Assembly (NCBI GenBank): GCA_033026295.1
Contig: CM065173.1
Location: forward strand, 28,364,812 to 28,428,811
Direction of reading: 5' to 3'
DNA: 64,000 nt
From: Channa striata
Taxonomy: Eukaryota; Chordata; Actinopteri; Anabantiformes; Channidae
The number at the start of each line of letters is the position of its first letter. Positions within the stretch are counted from its first letter, which is position 1. A program made the position numbers and the translations under genes. Below the pieces are notes generated by a model, which was given only the letters and a program-made list of their open reading frames with translations, did no database searches and was not told the DNA's origin. Below are positions 35,359-46,679 of the stretch, piece after piece.

Positions 35359-36240
35359 CTAAAACCTAATAAAATCTGCCTTATTTTTTGATAAGACAGA
35401 GGCACCATCCAAAGTAGGATGGATGCCATCTCTCCTAATAAGCCTAGGTTTTCCCCAAAAACTTTTCCAATTGTCTATGTAGCCCACATCGTTTGCTGGA
35501 CACCACCTAGACAGCCAGCGGTTGAATGACGACATGCGGCTATACATGTCGTCACTGATCAGATTTGGCAGGGGTCCAGAGAAAACTATGGAGTCCAACA
35601 TTGTCTTTGCAAAGTTACACACCGATTCAATATTAGTTTGGGTGACCTCCGATTTGCGTAATCGGGCGTCATTTGTTCCTGCATGAATGATAATCTTACG
35701 GTCTCTACGTTTATCCTTAGACAGGAGTTTCAAATAGGATTCGATGTCGCCCGCTCTGGCCCCAGGGTAACATTGGACTATGGCCGCTGGCGTCTCTAAC
35801 TTCACGTTTCTGACTATGGAGTCGCCAATTACCAGAGTTCCTTCCTCAGCGGGTGTGTCGCTGAGTGGGGAAACTCGATTGGAAACGTGAAGCGGCTTGT
35901 GGTGAACCTGGGGCGTCTGTTTAGTGTTAGATCGCTTACGAACCGTCACCCAGCTGGCCTGGCTTCCCAGCTGCTCGGGTACTGCTGGGGAACAGCTAAC
36001 AGTGGCTAAGCTAACAGTGGCTATGCTAGGTTGGTCCGCACCAGCTACCGGGGCCTGACTAGCTGGATTTTTTGTCATGGTGCGGAGCCGAGCCTCCAAT
36101 TCAGAGATCCTCGCCTCCAAAGCTGCAATAACCTCACACTTATTACAAGTACCGTTATCACTAAAGGAGGCCGAGGAAAAACTAAACATGTGGCAGACAG
36201 AGCAAGTCAGAGGAGAGAGAGGAGGAGACGGAGAAGCCAT
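35359..36240 (-). CDS. LINE-A ORF1: zinc-motif, coiled-coil, SGNH esterase protein
   Basis: 293 codons, ATG to TAG/TAA, no lesion. Residues 13-35 hold a CxxC-x15-CxxC pattern, a likely zinc-binding knuckle or PHD-like fold. Residues 36-55 (LEARISELEARL) form a short coiled coil. Residues 134-293 form an SGNH/GDSL hydrolase: GDS with the nucleophile Ser141, GTND (188-191), and DGIH with Asp271 and His274. All expected catalytic residues are present. ORF1 proteins with an esterase domain are known in the L2/CR1 group, where they bind nucleic acid and may act on membranes or lipids. The host role is unknown. Start chosen as the first ATG; the downstream Cys motif supports it. Confidence 0.88.
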   Translation of the reverse strand: MASPSPPLSPLTCSVCHMFSFSSASFSDNGTCNKCEVIAALEARISELEARLRTMTKNPASQAPVAGADQPSIATVSLATVSCSPAVPEQLGSQASWVTVRKRSNTKQTPQVHHKPLHVSNRVSPLSDTPAEEGTLVIGDSIVRNVKLETPAAIVQCYPGARAGDIESYLKLLSKDKRRDRKIIIHAGTNDARLRKSEVTQTNIESVCNFAKTMLDSIVFSGPLPNLISDDMYSRMSSFNRWLSRWCPANDVGYIDNWKSFWGKPRLIRRDGIHPTLDGASVLSKNKADFIRF

Positions 36241-36345
36241 TGCTAGGTGCTAGGCTAACGAAGCTAGATCGATTAGGTATAGTTAGCGTTAGCTAGTTTG
36301 TTTAGTTATTTCAGGAGAGAAGGTGTTTGCTTAAACAAATCTTAT

Positions 36346-36775
36346 GCCCCAAGTGATTTGCCTGTGAGCTCAGTTAACCTTAACTTTTAGGGAGTTCGTC
36401 ACAATGCACAGCACCTTATATTTTGAGACTTGGATTTATTGGTTGTGTTTGGACAGAGGGAAAATACTGATTTAGTTCATAGAGCCGTGACTTAAACAAA
36501 ATGTGTAAAACTCTCGCTGGGTTTAAGCAAAATAACGCCTGCAATAAATACAAGACTTTGTGTCTAGGGGCAACAAATAGTGCTGTGAAATGCTGTTTTT
36601 TGCATGTAAAACTGCTAGACACCTTTTATTCATTGACAAATTAATCTGGAACATGACAGTGAATATAATAATCTGAAATGCTTCAACAAATACAAAGGGG
36701 GGTAGGGTTAAAAATGAAATATTTACTTCTGCCTGCTCCATTTCATCTAAGAGACATAAACAATCATATCAGAGC
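36346..36775 (+). repeat. Duplicated unique-like segment, copy 1
   Basis: Matches 39514-39823 nearly base for base over about 230 bp plus a further 80 bp ('gcctgtgagctcagttaa', 'aacttttagggagttcgtc', 'acttctgcctgctccattt'). Copy 1 has an extra block of about 115 bp (36586-36700) that copy 2 lacks. Starts right at the 5' edge of the LINE-A. Confidence 0.85.
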
Positions 36776-36904
36776 ACTGCCTTTTAATTGTACATAAACA
36801 ATAAAATTTATTGCAATATCTAATGATATGTATGAATATTAATTTAATTCTAAAGCCTCCAAATAAAGTGTCATGAAATTAAATGTAATAATGCTGCATT
36901 CTGG

Positions 36905-37245
36905 GATCAATCCATCCATCCATTCGTTACCGTCATGGGGGCTGGAGCCTAACCACAGCTGTTATCGGGCGAGAGACAGGGTCCACCCTGGACAGGTCAC
37001 CAGTCCATCTCAGGGCCACAGATACAGACATGCACACACAGGCCACCATTCATAGTCTTACCAACTGGCCACTTTAGTCACCAGCTAACCTAACATGCAA
37101 ACCCACACAAGCACAGTTGGAACATGCAAACTCAACACACAAAGGCCACAACAGGCTGGGATGTGAACCCGCAAACCCCGAGCTGAGAGGAGGCAGTCCT
37201 GACTACTGGTGCATTCTGGGAGACCCCCAGGTAATCGCCTAGAGA
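36905..37245 (-). mobile_element. tRNA-like SINE-type repeat
   Basis: On the plus strand: 'atccatccatccattcg', 'gggggctggagcctaacc', 'caccctggacaggtcacc', then 'accaactggccactttag' and 'ctaacctaacatgcaaac'. On the minus strand the right part would be the tRNA-like head. I recognise this as a common fish dispersed repeat, diverged here. Confidence 0.6.
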
Positions 37246-38836
37246 GTCGCCTAGAGCTCTTACAGAGAAATTGGTGTCTTCTCGGTAACGCTGTAAGGTC
37301 TTGACCTTACTATATATATGTGTGTCCTGATAATATTTTTATTGTCATTTGGTGCTAAATACATACATACAAAAGAACAAGCTTGGTGATTATTAGTAAT
37401 TTATAATTTTCTATAAAATTCTGAAACGGTGTAAACGTAAGTTTTTGTGGACTCGTTTGCAGAGCTCACCACAGAAAGCATGTGGGGGCCCTTATAGTGA
37501 GTTGTGGTTTACTCTTACTATTTCCAATCTGTTGCTTTCACTGAGAAAGCTGCAAAAATCCACTGTACACCACCTGCTCAGCACCAAGCAGCAGACAAAC
37601 ATGCTTAGCTGGTAAAGACTGTGAAGCCAGATACGAGTTGGCTGGTTGATGCGTAAACAAGAAAATGTCTGGCTCCAAAGGACACAGTGTGTCAGTGTTG
37701 TGTTCACAAGTTTTTCTACTGCCCCCAAGTGGCCACAAAGTAAGAGAAGATATGATTTTCTTGATCCCACAGTGGGGGAATTCTTGTGATCCAGCAGCAA
37801 ATAGGAACAGAGAACAAAGAACCTACCCAGAGAACAATGTACACTTCTGTTTAACTAAATAAGATAAAAGAAAAAAAAGTTTCAACTGTGCAAATATGGT
37901 ATTAAAAAATGAAGGACAAAGAATCTTGTGATTTGCATGTGTACGTATGCAACAGTGGAAAAACATAACCGGTGAATATTGCACATCATGTATTACTGCA
38001 GTGATACTCGGTTATTTTAAAGTCAAACATTAACTATGACTAAGACTCACGTGAATCTTGAACCAAGAAAGCAGCAAACTGGAAAAGTGAAAAGGTTTCA
38101 TTTATCAATTTGCAAAACAGAATCATGTTCATCAGCCTAAATACTAAAGTTGTTTCTGGCCCAGAGATAATGAGAAAGGATGATGAGAAAGGTGGTGAGG
38201 TGTAGAAAAGCAGCCCAGGCTGAAAAGCTCCGACAACACAGTAACAAGAGTCTAACCTAATTTAAGCGAACACTTACAGCTCCAGTACACTGAAAGTAAA
38301 TTCAGATTCAGTTTCCTGTTACATGAGGAAAGCCTGTTGTCTTAGATCGTACATGCATTTCATCCATTTAGACACTGACCTCATTTCGAAATGTTTTCTC
38401 TTTATTTTGCTCCGACATCAGATCATTTCAACAAGATGATGTACTTTGTGAAGGCAATGCCATTTATATCTCGAAGTGTTTGTTTCTGCACCCACTCACA
38501 CATCACACAAACTGGGCTACTGGTGGTAAATGGAGGTAAAACCATGTGTTAAAAATTCAGTTTTGTCTCTAGACAACAAGCAATAAAAAAATGAGGCATA
38601 AACAAGCTTTTATTTAAATGTTATTTGAATTGCATTAAAAACAATTTGAAGCTGTGTTATCCTCTCTCTGATAAAGCAAAAGGCAAAAAAGACAGAAATA
38701 CATAGACAGTACGAGGATTAGACACGGACCCAAATATATTCATGTTTGTGTGCATAGGCACAATGGCAGTTCTGAATTGGTATATTACACGCAACATTTC
38801 AGTTCTATTGTCTCTGTGTCTGGATTTCACCACTAT

Positions 38837-38838
<2 letters not shown>
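37246..38838. other. No gene recognised
   Basis: AT-rich. No exon or repeat family supported. Confidence 0.4.

Positions 38839-38871
<33 letters not shown>
38839..38871. repeat. (TG)n microsatellite
   Basis: About 16 TG units. Confidence 0.95.
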
Positions 38872-38873
<2 letters not shown>

Positions 38874-39070
38874 AGAGAAGTAGGCCAGTTGTAATGAATC
38901 AATTTGACTAGAGAAGGAAAAAAAATGAGTAGGGAACAAAACAAGGTCATTCTCGCAGATGTTCTGTAAGATGGTGAACAAGTGAAACTTCACAGTAAGA
39001 AGGAACTAAAACAAGAAATGGAAAGGTGAAATACTGGAGTGTTGCTCCTCTCCGAGTAAACGGCCGCTCA

Positions 39071-39120
39071 TATGGCACTTTTATCCAAAGGGCTTTACAA
39101 TGTTGCTCCTAATTCATTTG
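39071..39120 (-). mobile_element. SINE tail fragment
   Basis: 'cacttttatccaaagggctt' followed by 'tacaatgttgctcc' resembles the 3' end of a fish SINE or LINE-B tail in reverse. Short, so weak. Confidence 0.35.
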
Positions 39121-39234
39121 TGTAGTTTTAGGCAGAAAGAAAACTTTACGCTTTTCTTAGGTGTTTACAGAGAACCCCTTCACAAATCATGTGACCCCCG
39201 TTCTCAGACAACGACTTTGGCTCCCTGTTCATCC

Positions 39235-39480
39235 GCATTAACTGTACATTTTATTACTACTCAGCGTTAAATGAGGTTTAGTTGGCGCTTTACGAACACC
39301 ATAAATATGTGCACTGTGTTGTGTTCTCTTCGGTAGCTTCCTATTCATTTCAGGATTCCTCTTCAGATACTGTTGCTCACTTTTAAAGCCCTTAATGGAC
39401 TGGCACCTTCTTATCTGGTTGCTATTTGTGCAGCAAATTGTGATCTTAGCTCGACACATCAGTATTACCTAGATGAGACC
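39235..39480 (+). mobile_element. LINE-D fragment (RT C-terminal region)
   Basis: Near 39363-39430 the plus strand reads LLLTFKALNGLAPSYLVAIC, the C-terminal RT 'FKALNGLAPSYL' block of L2/CR1-group LINEs. The rest is decayed. Confidence 0.5.
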
Positions 39481-39513
39481 AGTGAAATGTTAATCTGTAA
39501 GATGTTGGCCTTC

Positions 39514-39823
39514 ATTTGCCTGTGAGCTCAGTTAATCTTAACTTTTAGGGAGTTCGTCACAATGCACAGCACCTTATATTTTGAGACTTGGATTTATTGG
39601 TTGTGTTTGGACAGAGGGAAAATACAGATTTAGTTCATAGGAGCCGTGACTTAAACAAAATGTGTAAAACTCTCGCTGGGTTTAAGCAAAATAACGCCTG
39701 GAATAAATACAAGACTTTGTGACAAGGGGCAACAAATAGTGCTGGGTAGGGTTAAAAATGAAAAATTTACTTCTGCCTGCTCCATTTCCGTCTCATCTGA
39801 GAGACATACACCATCATATCCAG
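39514..39823 (+). repeat. Duplicated segment, copy 2
   Basis: Copy of 36346-36775 without the 115-bp block, 3.2 kb away in the same orientation, lodged between two LINE-D pieces. 'tgctgggtagggtt' marks where the block is missing. Confidence 0.85.
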
Positions 39824-40225
39824 CCAACTTCATTGGCTCCTGGTCCACCCGCATTAACGTTAAGCCTTTACTCCTCACATTTAAAGCCTCAATAACCTCG
39901 CACCTCCATCCCTGTTCCCTCAGCCCACCTCTGCTCCACTTCCACATGCTCGCTTGTCTTCTATGGACCTAGAGCATTCACTCACTCAGCCCCCATCTGT
40001 GGAACTCTTGCACTAGACATCTGATCCATAGACTCTCTCCCCATGTTCAAATTCCGTCCTAAAACTCAGCTTTTCAGTCTTAACTAATACACCTAAAATC
40101 AATAACCAAAGTTATTCTTTTTTCAAACTGATTATTTTAGGTTAATGTTTATATGCTATTGTCACCAATTTGTTTGTTGTTTTAGCTTGTATCTGTAAGG
40201 TGACCTTGAGTGTTAATAAATGTGT
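39824..40225 (+). mobile_element. LINE-D 3' end
   Basis: The plus frame 39860-39972 contains KPLLLTFKASITSHL. It then reads toward PHLWNSC and a SNSVLKLSFSV-like end, and a 3' UTR ending 'tgtaaggtgaccttgagtg' with 'ttaataaatgtg'. 5' part missing. Confidence 0.55.
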
Positions 40226-40479
40226 TATTAATTTAATATCACCTCCTTTGTCAGGTAGTGATGTCTGAATGACAGTAGGTTTTTGCTTTTTGTAAAATAA
40301 CCAGCGGAAGGTGCAGCACGCACAAGAAGGATCCATTTGGTTTTTGAATCACCACAGTGGTTAAAGGTGCAATGAATCAACAGCTCTTTTTATGTAGACC
40401 CAATTTATACAATTGTGATATGTAAGATATTTCTACAGCACCCAGATTTTTATGAGAAACACAATCAGATTTACAGCTA

Positions 40480-40682
40480 CAGGCCACTTAGTGTTACCAA
40501 TTAACCTAAAATGTGTGTCTTTGGACTGTGGGAGGAAAGTTGAGTACATGGAGGAATAGGGAGAACACGCAAACCCCAAACAGAAAGGCCACACTTGGCC
40601 ACGGACTCGAACACAAACCTGCAGCTCATGGCCGTACGACAGCACTGCTAACCACTCAACCACCGTGCAGTCTGCCCTGGAC
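40480..40682 (-). mobile_element. tRNA-derived SINE
   Basis: On the minus strand it starts GCACGGTGGTTGAGTGGTTA, a tRNA-like A box, with B box GTTCGAGTCC. The body is 'ggcctttctgtttggggttt' then 'cctcccacagtccaaag'. Same broad type as 36905-37245. Confidence 0.75.
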
Positions 40683-40689
40683 AGCCACC

Positions 40690-41079
40690 ACTTGCAAATT
40701 TAAAGTGCAAGCCCAACTTTTAACACACAAGGTGCCACTCATAAAGTTGAATTTTTTTTGTATTAGTTAATGATTTAATTAGTGTTTATCAACAGTATTC
40801 AAACTTTCGCACTGATTAGTGGATGAAAAAAAACACTGTGTATGGACATGTACATTTTATTCAACTGGACCTTTCTTTTCCTTGCATCCTCCACAGATAG
40901 ATGTGCAAACATTTCTGACACAGGGTGGACAGATGATTTGTCATGAATTTTCAGTCCTACTTATTATGGTTATAATGAAGATATTATTATACTGAATCAG
41001 AGCCAGATTAATGTTTGCAATACAGACACATGTCATTTGAAATATTTGTGAAAAACACTTTTTAAAAATCTGTAAATTC
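40690..41079. other. No feature recognised
   Basis: AT-rich sequence left of the LINE-A insertion. Confidence 0.4.
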
Positions 41080-41107
41080 TGAATTCTCAGATTTTCTAGC
41101 CGACTTA

Positions 41108-41491
41108 GTGCTTAGTGCAGATAAAGTTGTCGTAGTGGGCGATTTTAACATTCATGTAGATGCTGACAGTAACTCCCTCAACACAGCATTTACTTCATTA
41201 TTAGATTCAATTGGTTTCTCTCAAATTGTAAATGAACCCACTCACTGTTTTAGTCACACCCTAGACCTTGTCCTTGCATACGGTATTGAAATTGATAAAC
41301 TAACAGTATTTCCCCATAATTCTGTTCTCTCTGACCATTTTCTAATAACATTTGAATTTAGTTTATTGGACTACACAGCAGCTAGAAAAAAGTTTTGCTT
41401 CAGTAGGTGTTTATCTGAAAACACTGTGAACAAATTTAAGGAAATGATCCCTTCATCATTTACTTCAACATGTACCGATATAACAGAGTAG
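41108..41491 (+). pseudogene. LINE-A endonuclease fragment
   Basis: 128-codon frame with VVVGDFNIHVDADS (metal-binding GDFN), NEPTHCFSHTLDLVL and SDHFLITFEF (catalytic SDH intact here). It ends in a TAG and the following 400 bp carry stops and shifts, so it does not join the RT frame. Confidence 0.75.
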
Positions 41492-41890
41492 CCTCATTAA
41501 CTGTACTCCTGTACAAGTTGATTACCTTACTGATAATTATGCAGCATCTTTACGTTCCATACTTGATAGTGTTGCCCCTCTAAAAAAGAAGGCAGTAATT
41601 CTGAACAGGCGATCTCCATGGTATAGCTCGCAAACCCGCAATTTAAAGTAGGCGTCACGAAGACTAGAAAGGAAGTGGCGTTCCACTCATTCACAAGAAT
41701 CACGCCTAGCCTGGAAAAAGAGTTTATACTTATACAAATTAGCACATTAGTAAAGCCAGAAGAGCTTATTATTCATCACTAATAGAGGAAGAACAACCCC
41801 CGGTTTCTTTTCAGCACTGTAGCCAGGCTGACTAAGAGCCATAGTTCAGTTGAGACTAGTATTCCCTCAACGCTATGTAGCAATGACTTC

Positions 41891-43576
41891 ATGACCTTCT
41901 TCACAAACAAAATCATAGCTATTAGAAATAAAATTCACCAGACCCTCCCCACAAATACAACAGAATTAGAATCATCAGTAAGTCCTCAGTCCCTTTTAGA
42001 CTGCTTTGTGCCCATAGACCTTGCTGAATTAACTTCAACTATTATGGCATCTAAACCAACAACATGTCTGCTAGACCCTATTCCAGTTAGACTGCTCAAA
42101 GATGCTCTACCCTTATTAGACACGTTTGTATTAGATATCATTAATCTATCTTTACAAACAGGATATGTACCAAAGGCTTATAAGATAGCTGTAATCAAAC
42201 CTCTACTTAAAAAACCTAATCTGGATCCAGATGTCTTAGCCAATTACAGACCAATATCCAATTTCCCCTTTATTTCTAAAATACTTGAAAAAGTAGTTGC
42301 AAAGCAATTATGTGACCACCTGCGCAGAAACGACTTGTTTGAAGAATTTCAGTCAGGATTTAGAGTTCATCATAGCACAGAAACCACACTGATTAAAGTC
42401 ACCAACGATCTTCTTCTGGCTTCAGATAACAGACTTGTCTCTATACTAGTTCTATTAGATCTTAGTGCTGCATTTGACACCATTGTTCACAGAATATTAT
42501 TACAGAGACTAGAACATGTTATTGGAATTAAAGGAACTGCACTAAATTGGTTTAAATTGTATCTATCAGATAGATTCCAATTTACTCATGTTAATGATGA
42601 ATCTTCGTCATACACAAAAGTTAGTTATGGAATTCCACAAGGCTCTGTATTAGGACCAATACTCTTTACTCTACATATGTCTCCCCTTGGCAACATTATT
42701 AGAAAACACTCTGTAAATTTTCACTGCTATGCTGATGACACGCAGTTATATCTATCTATGAAACCTGATGAAACAAATCAATTAATCAAACTACAAGCAT
42801 GTCTTAAAGACATAAGGGACTGGATGACGTATAATTTTCTTCTTCTAAACTCAGATAAAACTGAAGTTATTGTATTTGGGCCTAATAGTCTAAGAGACAT
42901 GTTTTCTAACCATATTGCTACTTTAGATGACATAACTCTTGCCCCCAGTAGTACTGCAAGGAATCTTGGAGTCATTTTTGACCAGGATTTGTCATTTACC
43001 TCACACATAAAGCAAATCTCTAGAACAGCCTTCTTCCACCTACGGAACATTGCCAAAATTAGGAGCATCCTATCCCAAAGCGATGCTGAAAAATTGGTTC
43101 ATGCATTTGTTACTTCTAGATTGGACTATTGTAATTCTCTACTTTCAGGCTGCCCCAGTAACTCTCTAAAAAGCCTCCAATTAATCCAAAATGCTGCAGC
43201 AAGATTACTGACTGGGACTGGTAAGAGAGATCATATTTCACCTTCGTTAGCTTCTCTCCATTGGCGTCCAATTAAATGCAGAATAGAAATTAAAACCCTT
43301 TTTCTTACCTATAAAGCTTTAAACGGCCAAGCCCCATCATATTTAAAAGATCTCTTAGTACCATATCATCCTACTAGACCACTTCGGTCCCAAAATGCAG
43401 GCCTACTTGTGGTTCCCAGAATTTCCAAAAATAGAATGGGAGGCAGAGCCTTTAGCTGTCAAGCTCCTCTCCTGTGGAACCAGCTCCCAGTCCAGATTCG
43501 GGAAGCAGACACCCTCCCTATTTTTAAGACTAGGCTAAAATCCTTCCTTTTTGATAAAGCTTATAGTTGGTTATAG
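41891..43576 (+). CDS. LINE-A reverse transcriptase, long open frame (partial ORF2)
   Basis: 561 codons with no stop, from the linker to the natural ORF2 end (DKAYSWL). In order: NYRPISNFPFISKILEKVV (RT fingers), LLDLSAAFDTIVH (motif A with catalytic Asp), GIPQGSVLGPILFTL (motif B), CYADDTQLYL (motif C, catalytic YADD), LLLNSDKTEVIVFG (thumb), then the C-terminal region with RLDYCNSLLSGC and LLWNQLPVQIREADTL. All RT catalytic residues are kept. The first ATG is probably not a native start: the real ORF2 begins in the missing endonuclease. Not host coding. Confidence 0.85.
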   Translation: MTFFTNKIIAIRNKIHQTLPTNTTELESSVSPQSLLDCFVPIDLAELTSTIMASKPTTCLLDPIPVRLLKDALPLLDTFVLDIINLSLQTGYVPKAYKIAVIKPLLKKPNLDPDVLANYRPISNFPFISKILEKVVAKQLCDHLRRNDLFEEFQSGFRVHHSTETTLIKVTNDLLLASDNRLVSILVLLDLSAAFDTIVHRILLQRLEHVIGIKGTALNWFKLYLSDRFQFTHVNDESSSYTKVSYGIPQGSVLGPILFTLHMSPLGNIIRKHSVNFHCYADDTQLYLSMKPDETNQLIKLQACLKDIRDWMTYNFLLLNSDKTEVIVFGPNSLRDMFSNHIATLDDITLAPSSTARNLGVIFDQDLSFTSHIKQISRTAFFHLRNIAKIRSILSQSDAEKLVHAFVTSRLDYCNSLLSGCPSNSLKSLQLIQNAAARLLTGTGKRDHISPSLASLHWRPIKCRIEIKTLFLTYKALNGQAPSYLKDLLVPYHPTRPLRSQNAGLLVVPRISKNRMGGRAFSCQAPLLWNQLPVQIREADTLPIFKTRLKSFLFDKAYSWL

Positions 43577-43678
43577 TCATGCTGCTATAGTCTTAGACTG
43601 CTGGGGGACTCTGCACTGTGCCACTTCCTCTTCTCTTCATTCTCTCCTCTCACCCCACATCTATAATGTCACCACTGT

Positions 43679-44050
43679 ATGACAATAACTCTGTGTCTTC
43701 TTTGTCCCGTAGTCGTCTTTCTCCCTCTCTGTCTCCCTCTCTCTGTCCCTGTCTTCAGGTGTCCCCGGACTTGGCGCTGTGTGTCCTCCAGTGTGCAGCT
43801 ACTGGTCCTATTAACCTGCTCAATGTTTTGTTGCTGCTTTTGTTGCTCTGTTCTTTTCTCTCTCCACTTTCCACTCTGCTCAACCGCTCAAGGCAGATGT
43901 CCGTCCACCCTGAGCCTGGTTCTGCTGGAGGTTTCTTCCATTAAAGGGAGTTTTTCCTCTCCACTGTTGCCTATAGCTGCTCAAGGGGGATTTGTTGGGT
44001 TTTCTCTACATGTTTGTATAGTCTTGACTTTATTATGTAAAGTGCCCTGA
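43679..44050 (+). other. Open frame in the LINE-A 3' UTR
   Basis: 123 codons, counterpart of 31942-32313. Hydrophobic, no domain recognised. Confidence 0.3.
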
Positions 44051-44414
44051 GATGACATTGTTGTAAATTGGCGCTATATAAATAAAGTTGAATTGAATTG
44101 AACTGAATTTGTGCTCTTCATGGTGATCAAATTCAAACATCTTACTTGGAAAACAAAACTGATCATGGATAAACAGACTCAATCTAAATGACAGGAGGTC
44201 ATATATAAAAAAGTATTAATATTTGGATTTGGCATTCTGAATGTCTTTCTCTAAAAATGGACAGAACTGTATTAAGGTGTTTGAGAAGTGTTAAAATCCT
44301 GGACTTCTCTTGTTACTGGAGTCCAGTGAATGGTTTTCAAGCTTTGACACTAACTGCACACTTTTGTAATACTGATGGATAGGTTATGCCTCCATCAGTA
44401 TTGCTGTGACTGCC

Positions 44415-44417
<3 letters not shown>

Positions 44418-44501
<84 letters not shown>
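44418..44501. repeat. (CA)42 microsatellite
   Basis: About 84 bp of uninterrupted CA, the longest in the window. Likely polymorphic and able to adopt Z-DNA. Confidence 0.97.
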
Positions 44502-44504
<3 letters not shown>

Positions 44505-45289
44505 TCTCGCTTCCTCGATTTATTTGGACTCTGCTTTCTGTTTTCAATTTCCGAAACAGTGTCACTTCAATATGCAATTTTTGGTGCAGCCCCCCATGCA
44601 TGATTACCTTTTACAATTTTTGCACCCTTAGATCATTGGCATGCATATGGAAAAGACTCAATGCAAATCTATTCTTTGACCTACATTTAGCTTTGCACCC
44701 GCTAGCACTTGGATATTTTCAATGTTCCTCTTTGGATATTTGCAGCAATCTTGAATTTTTTTTTCTCAAGCAAAGATGAACAGGGTTCTGTGTGTGAAGT
44801 TTAGTGATATTGTGGGTTTGTCTTATGCAAAAAGAGCAGAGAGGAAAAGAGGACATGTTGTCAGGTTGCAGAAATGTTTAATGGTTTCAAATTCTTGTTC
44901 TTTTTACAATAAGCATCCAAACCCAAACTTGTCCAATTTAAACAACTGAAGAGCAATTTATTTGAATGCTATCCAGGCTCAGACAAACAGTCTTATGCCC
45001 CTCAAATTGTGGCGTTGGTATGTGAGTAATGAATGAGTGATCAACAAATCAGAAATTTCCCAATAAATAATAAAATAGAAGAATCAGAAAACTGCTTATT
45101 ACCAGGCACAGTTAAGAACACTTAACAGTACTAAGAATTTTTCTTGGTGTCAGGTGCAAATATTAATTCTACAGAAAGAAGAGGTAATGTGCAAAGGTGT
45201 GACACAATATGAAATATGTACAGAAATAAGATTTTACAAGAAAAATAAAACACATCTGCTCAGTATCTAAGGCATGCAGGTTTTCCCTA
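44502..45289. other. No feature recognised
   Basis: No exon or repeat family supported. Confidence 0.4.
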
Positions 45290-45705
45290 TACCACATCAG
45301 AATGATCTGACCCTACCTCTCAAAATATACAACCCAATTCACATCTCTTCTCAATAGCTGCCTATCACTATTGATGGGGTTAGCAGAAAGCATGACCAAA
45401 TCTCTGCAGATTATCCAAAATGCAGTAGCACACCTCATTTTTAACAAGACAAATATGACTCATGTCACATTGCTCTTCAGGCTTTCTGTGGCTGCTGGGA
45501 TTAAGTTCAAAGCTCTGTCTCTTGCCTACAGAGTGGTCAACTCAGCAGCTTGTGGTTACCTCAACTCCCTGATTCAGGTCTACAATGCCTCGTATCCACT
45601 GCAGTCTGCCAACGAATGACCTCTGGTCTTTAACTCTTCAGCTCAGTGATCTCACGATGGTGGAATGAACTTCCAAACTCTGCACGCTCAGCAACCAATA
45701 TTCAA
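45290..45705 (+). mobile_element. LINE-B fragment (RT C-terminal region)
   Basis: The frame 45371-45619 has LQIIQNAVAHLIF and FKALSLAYRVVNSAACGYL, then YNASYPLQSANE. It continues as 'ctcacgatggtggaatgaac'. Several small lesions and no tail. Confidence 0.75.
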
Positions 45706-46469
45706 AACACTGATAAAAACAGAAATGTTCCTCATCTTCCTATGCAATTAAAAAAAACAGAAAACAAAAGAAAAAAATGCCACTGATGCTGACCTGCAAT
45801 GATTAAATAAAATAAACACAATTTTAAGCAGTGAAAGTAGCAAATATTTTCAGTTTTCCAGTGTTTGTATATCATTTTGCAACAGCAAACAGGAGATGGC
45901 CCTTTCTGTGCATGGACATGCTGTTTTTCTTTCAGTGCACAAAAAAAATGTAATGATGCATAAAAAACATTGATACTGCTAATTATTCATACATTTAGCC
46001 GCAATGATGGTTAGAAAAATCAGGCAGCATTAAGAAAAATGTGATTTTATGCTTTTCTCCCTTCATAAATCATAAGCCTTATATAATATAACAGGTAGTT
46101 AAATGGTTTTTTTCTGCCACAAAGAAACAAAAATTTGGTTTTCATGGCGAGGACTGATGCAATTTTATTAAACCAAGTTGATAAAAGTAGGAAATTATAA
46201 TTATTACAATTAATATTTAATAATACAATTATATATTAATATCGTATAATATATTTAATTTAATTTATACAATTTTTGGATTGCAAAAGGTCATTTTTGG
46301 CCATATGAGTTTCATCTACTTTGCTTTCTCTGCACAAACATAATGATGCATAATAATCAGTGGTGCTGTTAACCAGTCACTCCAAGCTGTGTTGCCCTGG
46401 TTACCGTTTTCTCTCTCTCTCTCTCTCCTGCCCTGCTGCTCTCTCATTAGCACAACTCACTTCACCTGT
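45706..46469. other. AT-rich stretch, (CT)n at 46409-46427
   Basis: No gene. Long A/T-rich tracts around 46190-46270 and a short CT run. Confidence 0.45.
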
Positions 46470-46679
46470 GTTGTATTTTTAGGTATAAACACAATAACTT
46501 TAGTTTCATCTGAGTTTAGGACATTGTAGGACACCCAGGCGTTAGTCTTTAGACATGCCTGTAGTTTGATTAATTGATTTGTTTCATCTGGTTTTATGGA
46601 CAAATGTAACTGTGTAGCAATAAAAAATTTTGTGTTTTTTAGTGTGTAGAGTGTTTTCTAATAATTTTGCTTAGAGGAG

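Larger units (their letters stand above)
31884..36340 (-). mobile_element. LINE-A, near full-length (L2/CR1 group with esterase ORF1)
   Basis: The element is read from about 36340 (5') to 31884 (3'). In order: a 5' UTR with 'gttagcgttagctag' words, ORF1 (36240-35359), ORF2 with endonuclease and RT (about 35263-32416), a 3' UTR of about 500 bp and a tail of TTGAA pentamers (ATTCA in the plus strand, 31884-31903). About 4.45 kb. ORF1 is intact and ORF2 is broken by a few stops and shifts. At least nine other pieces of this family lie in the window, with very similar sequence. The exact 5' end and target duplication could not be set. Confidence 0.9.
41080..44108 (+). mobile_element. LINE-A, 5'-truncated copy
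   Basis: Starts inside the endonuclease and runs through the RT and 3' UTR to the TTGAA tail (44088-44108). Very similar to the 31.9-36.3 kb copy on the other strand, so the two are inverted and about 5 kb apart, a possible source of rearrangement. Truncation at the 5' end is typical of incomplete target-primed reverse transcription. Confidence 0.9.
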
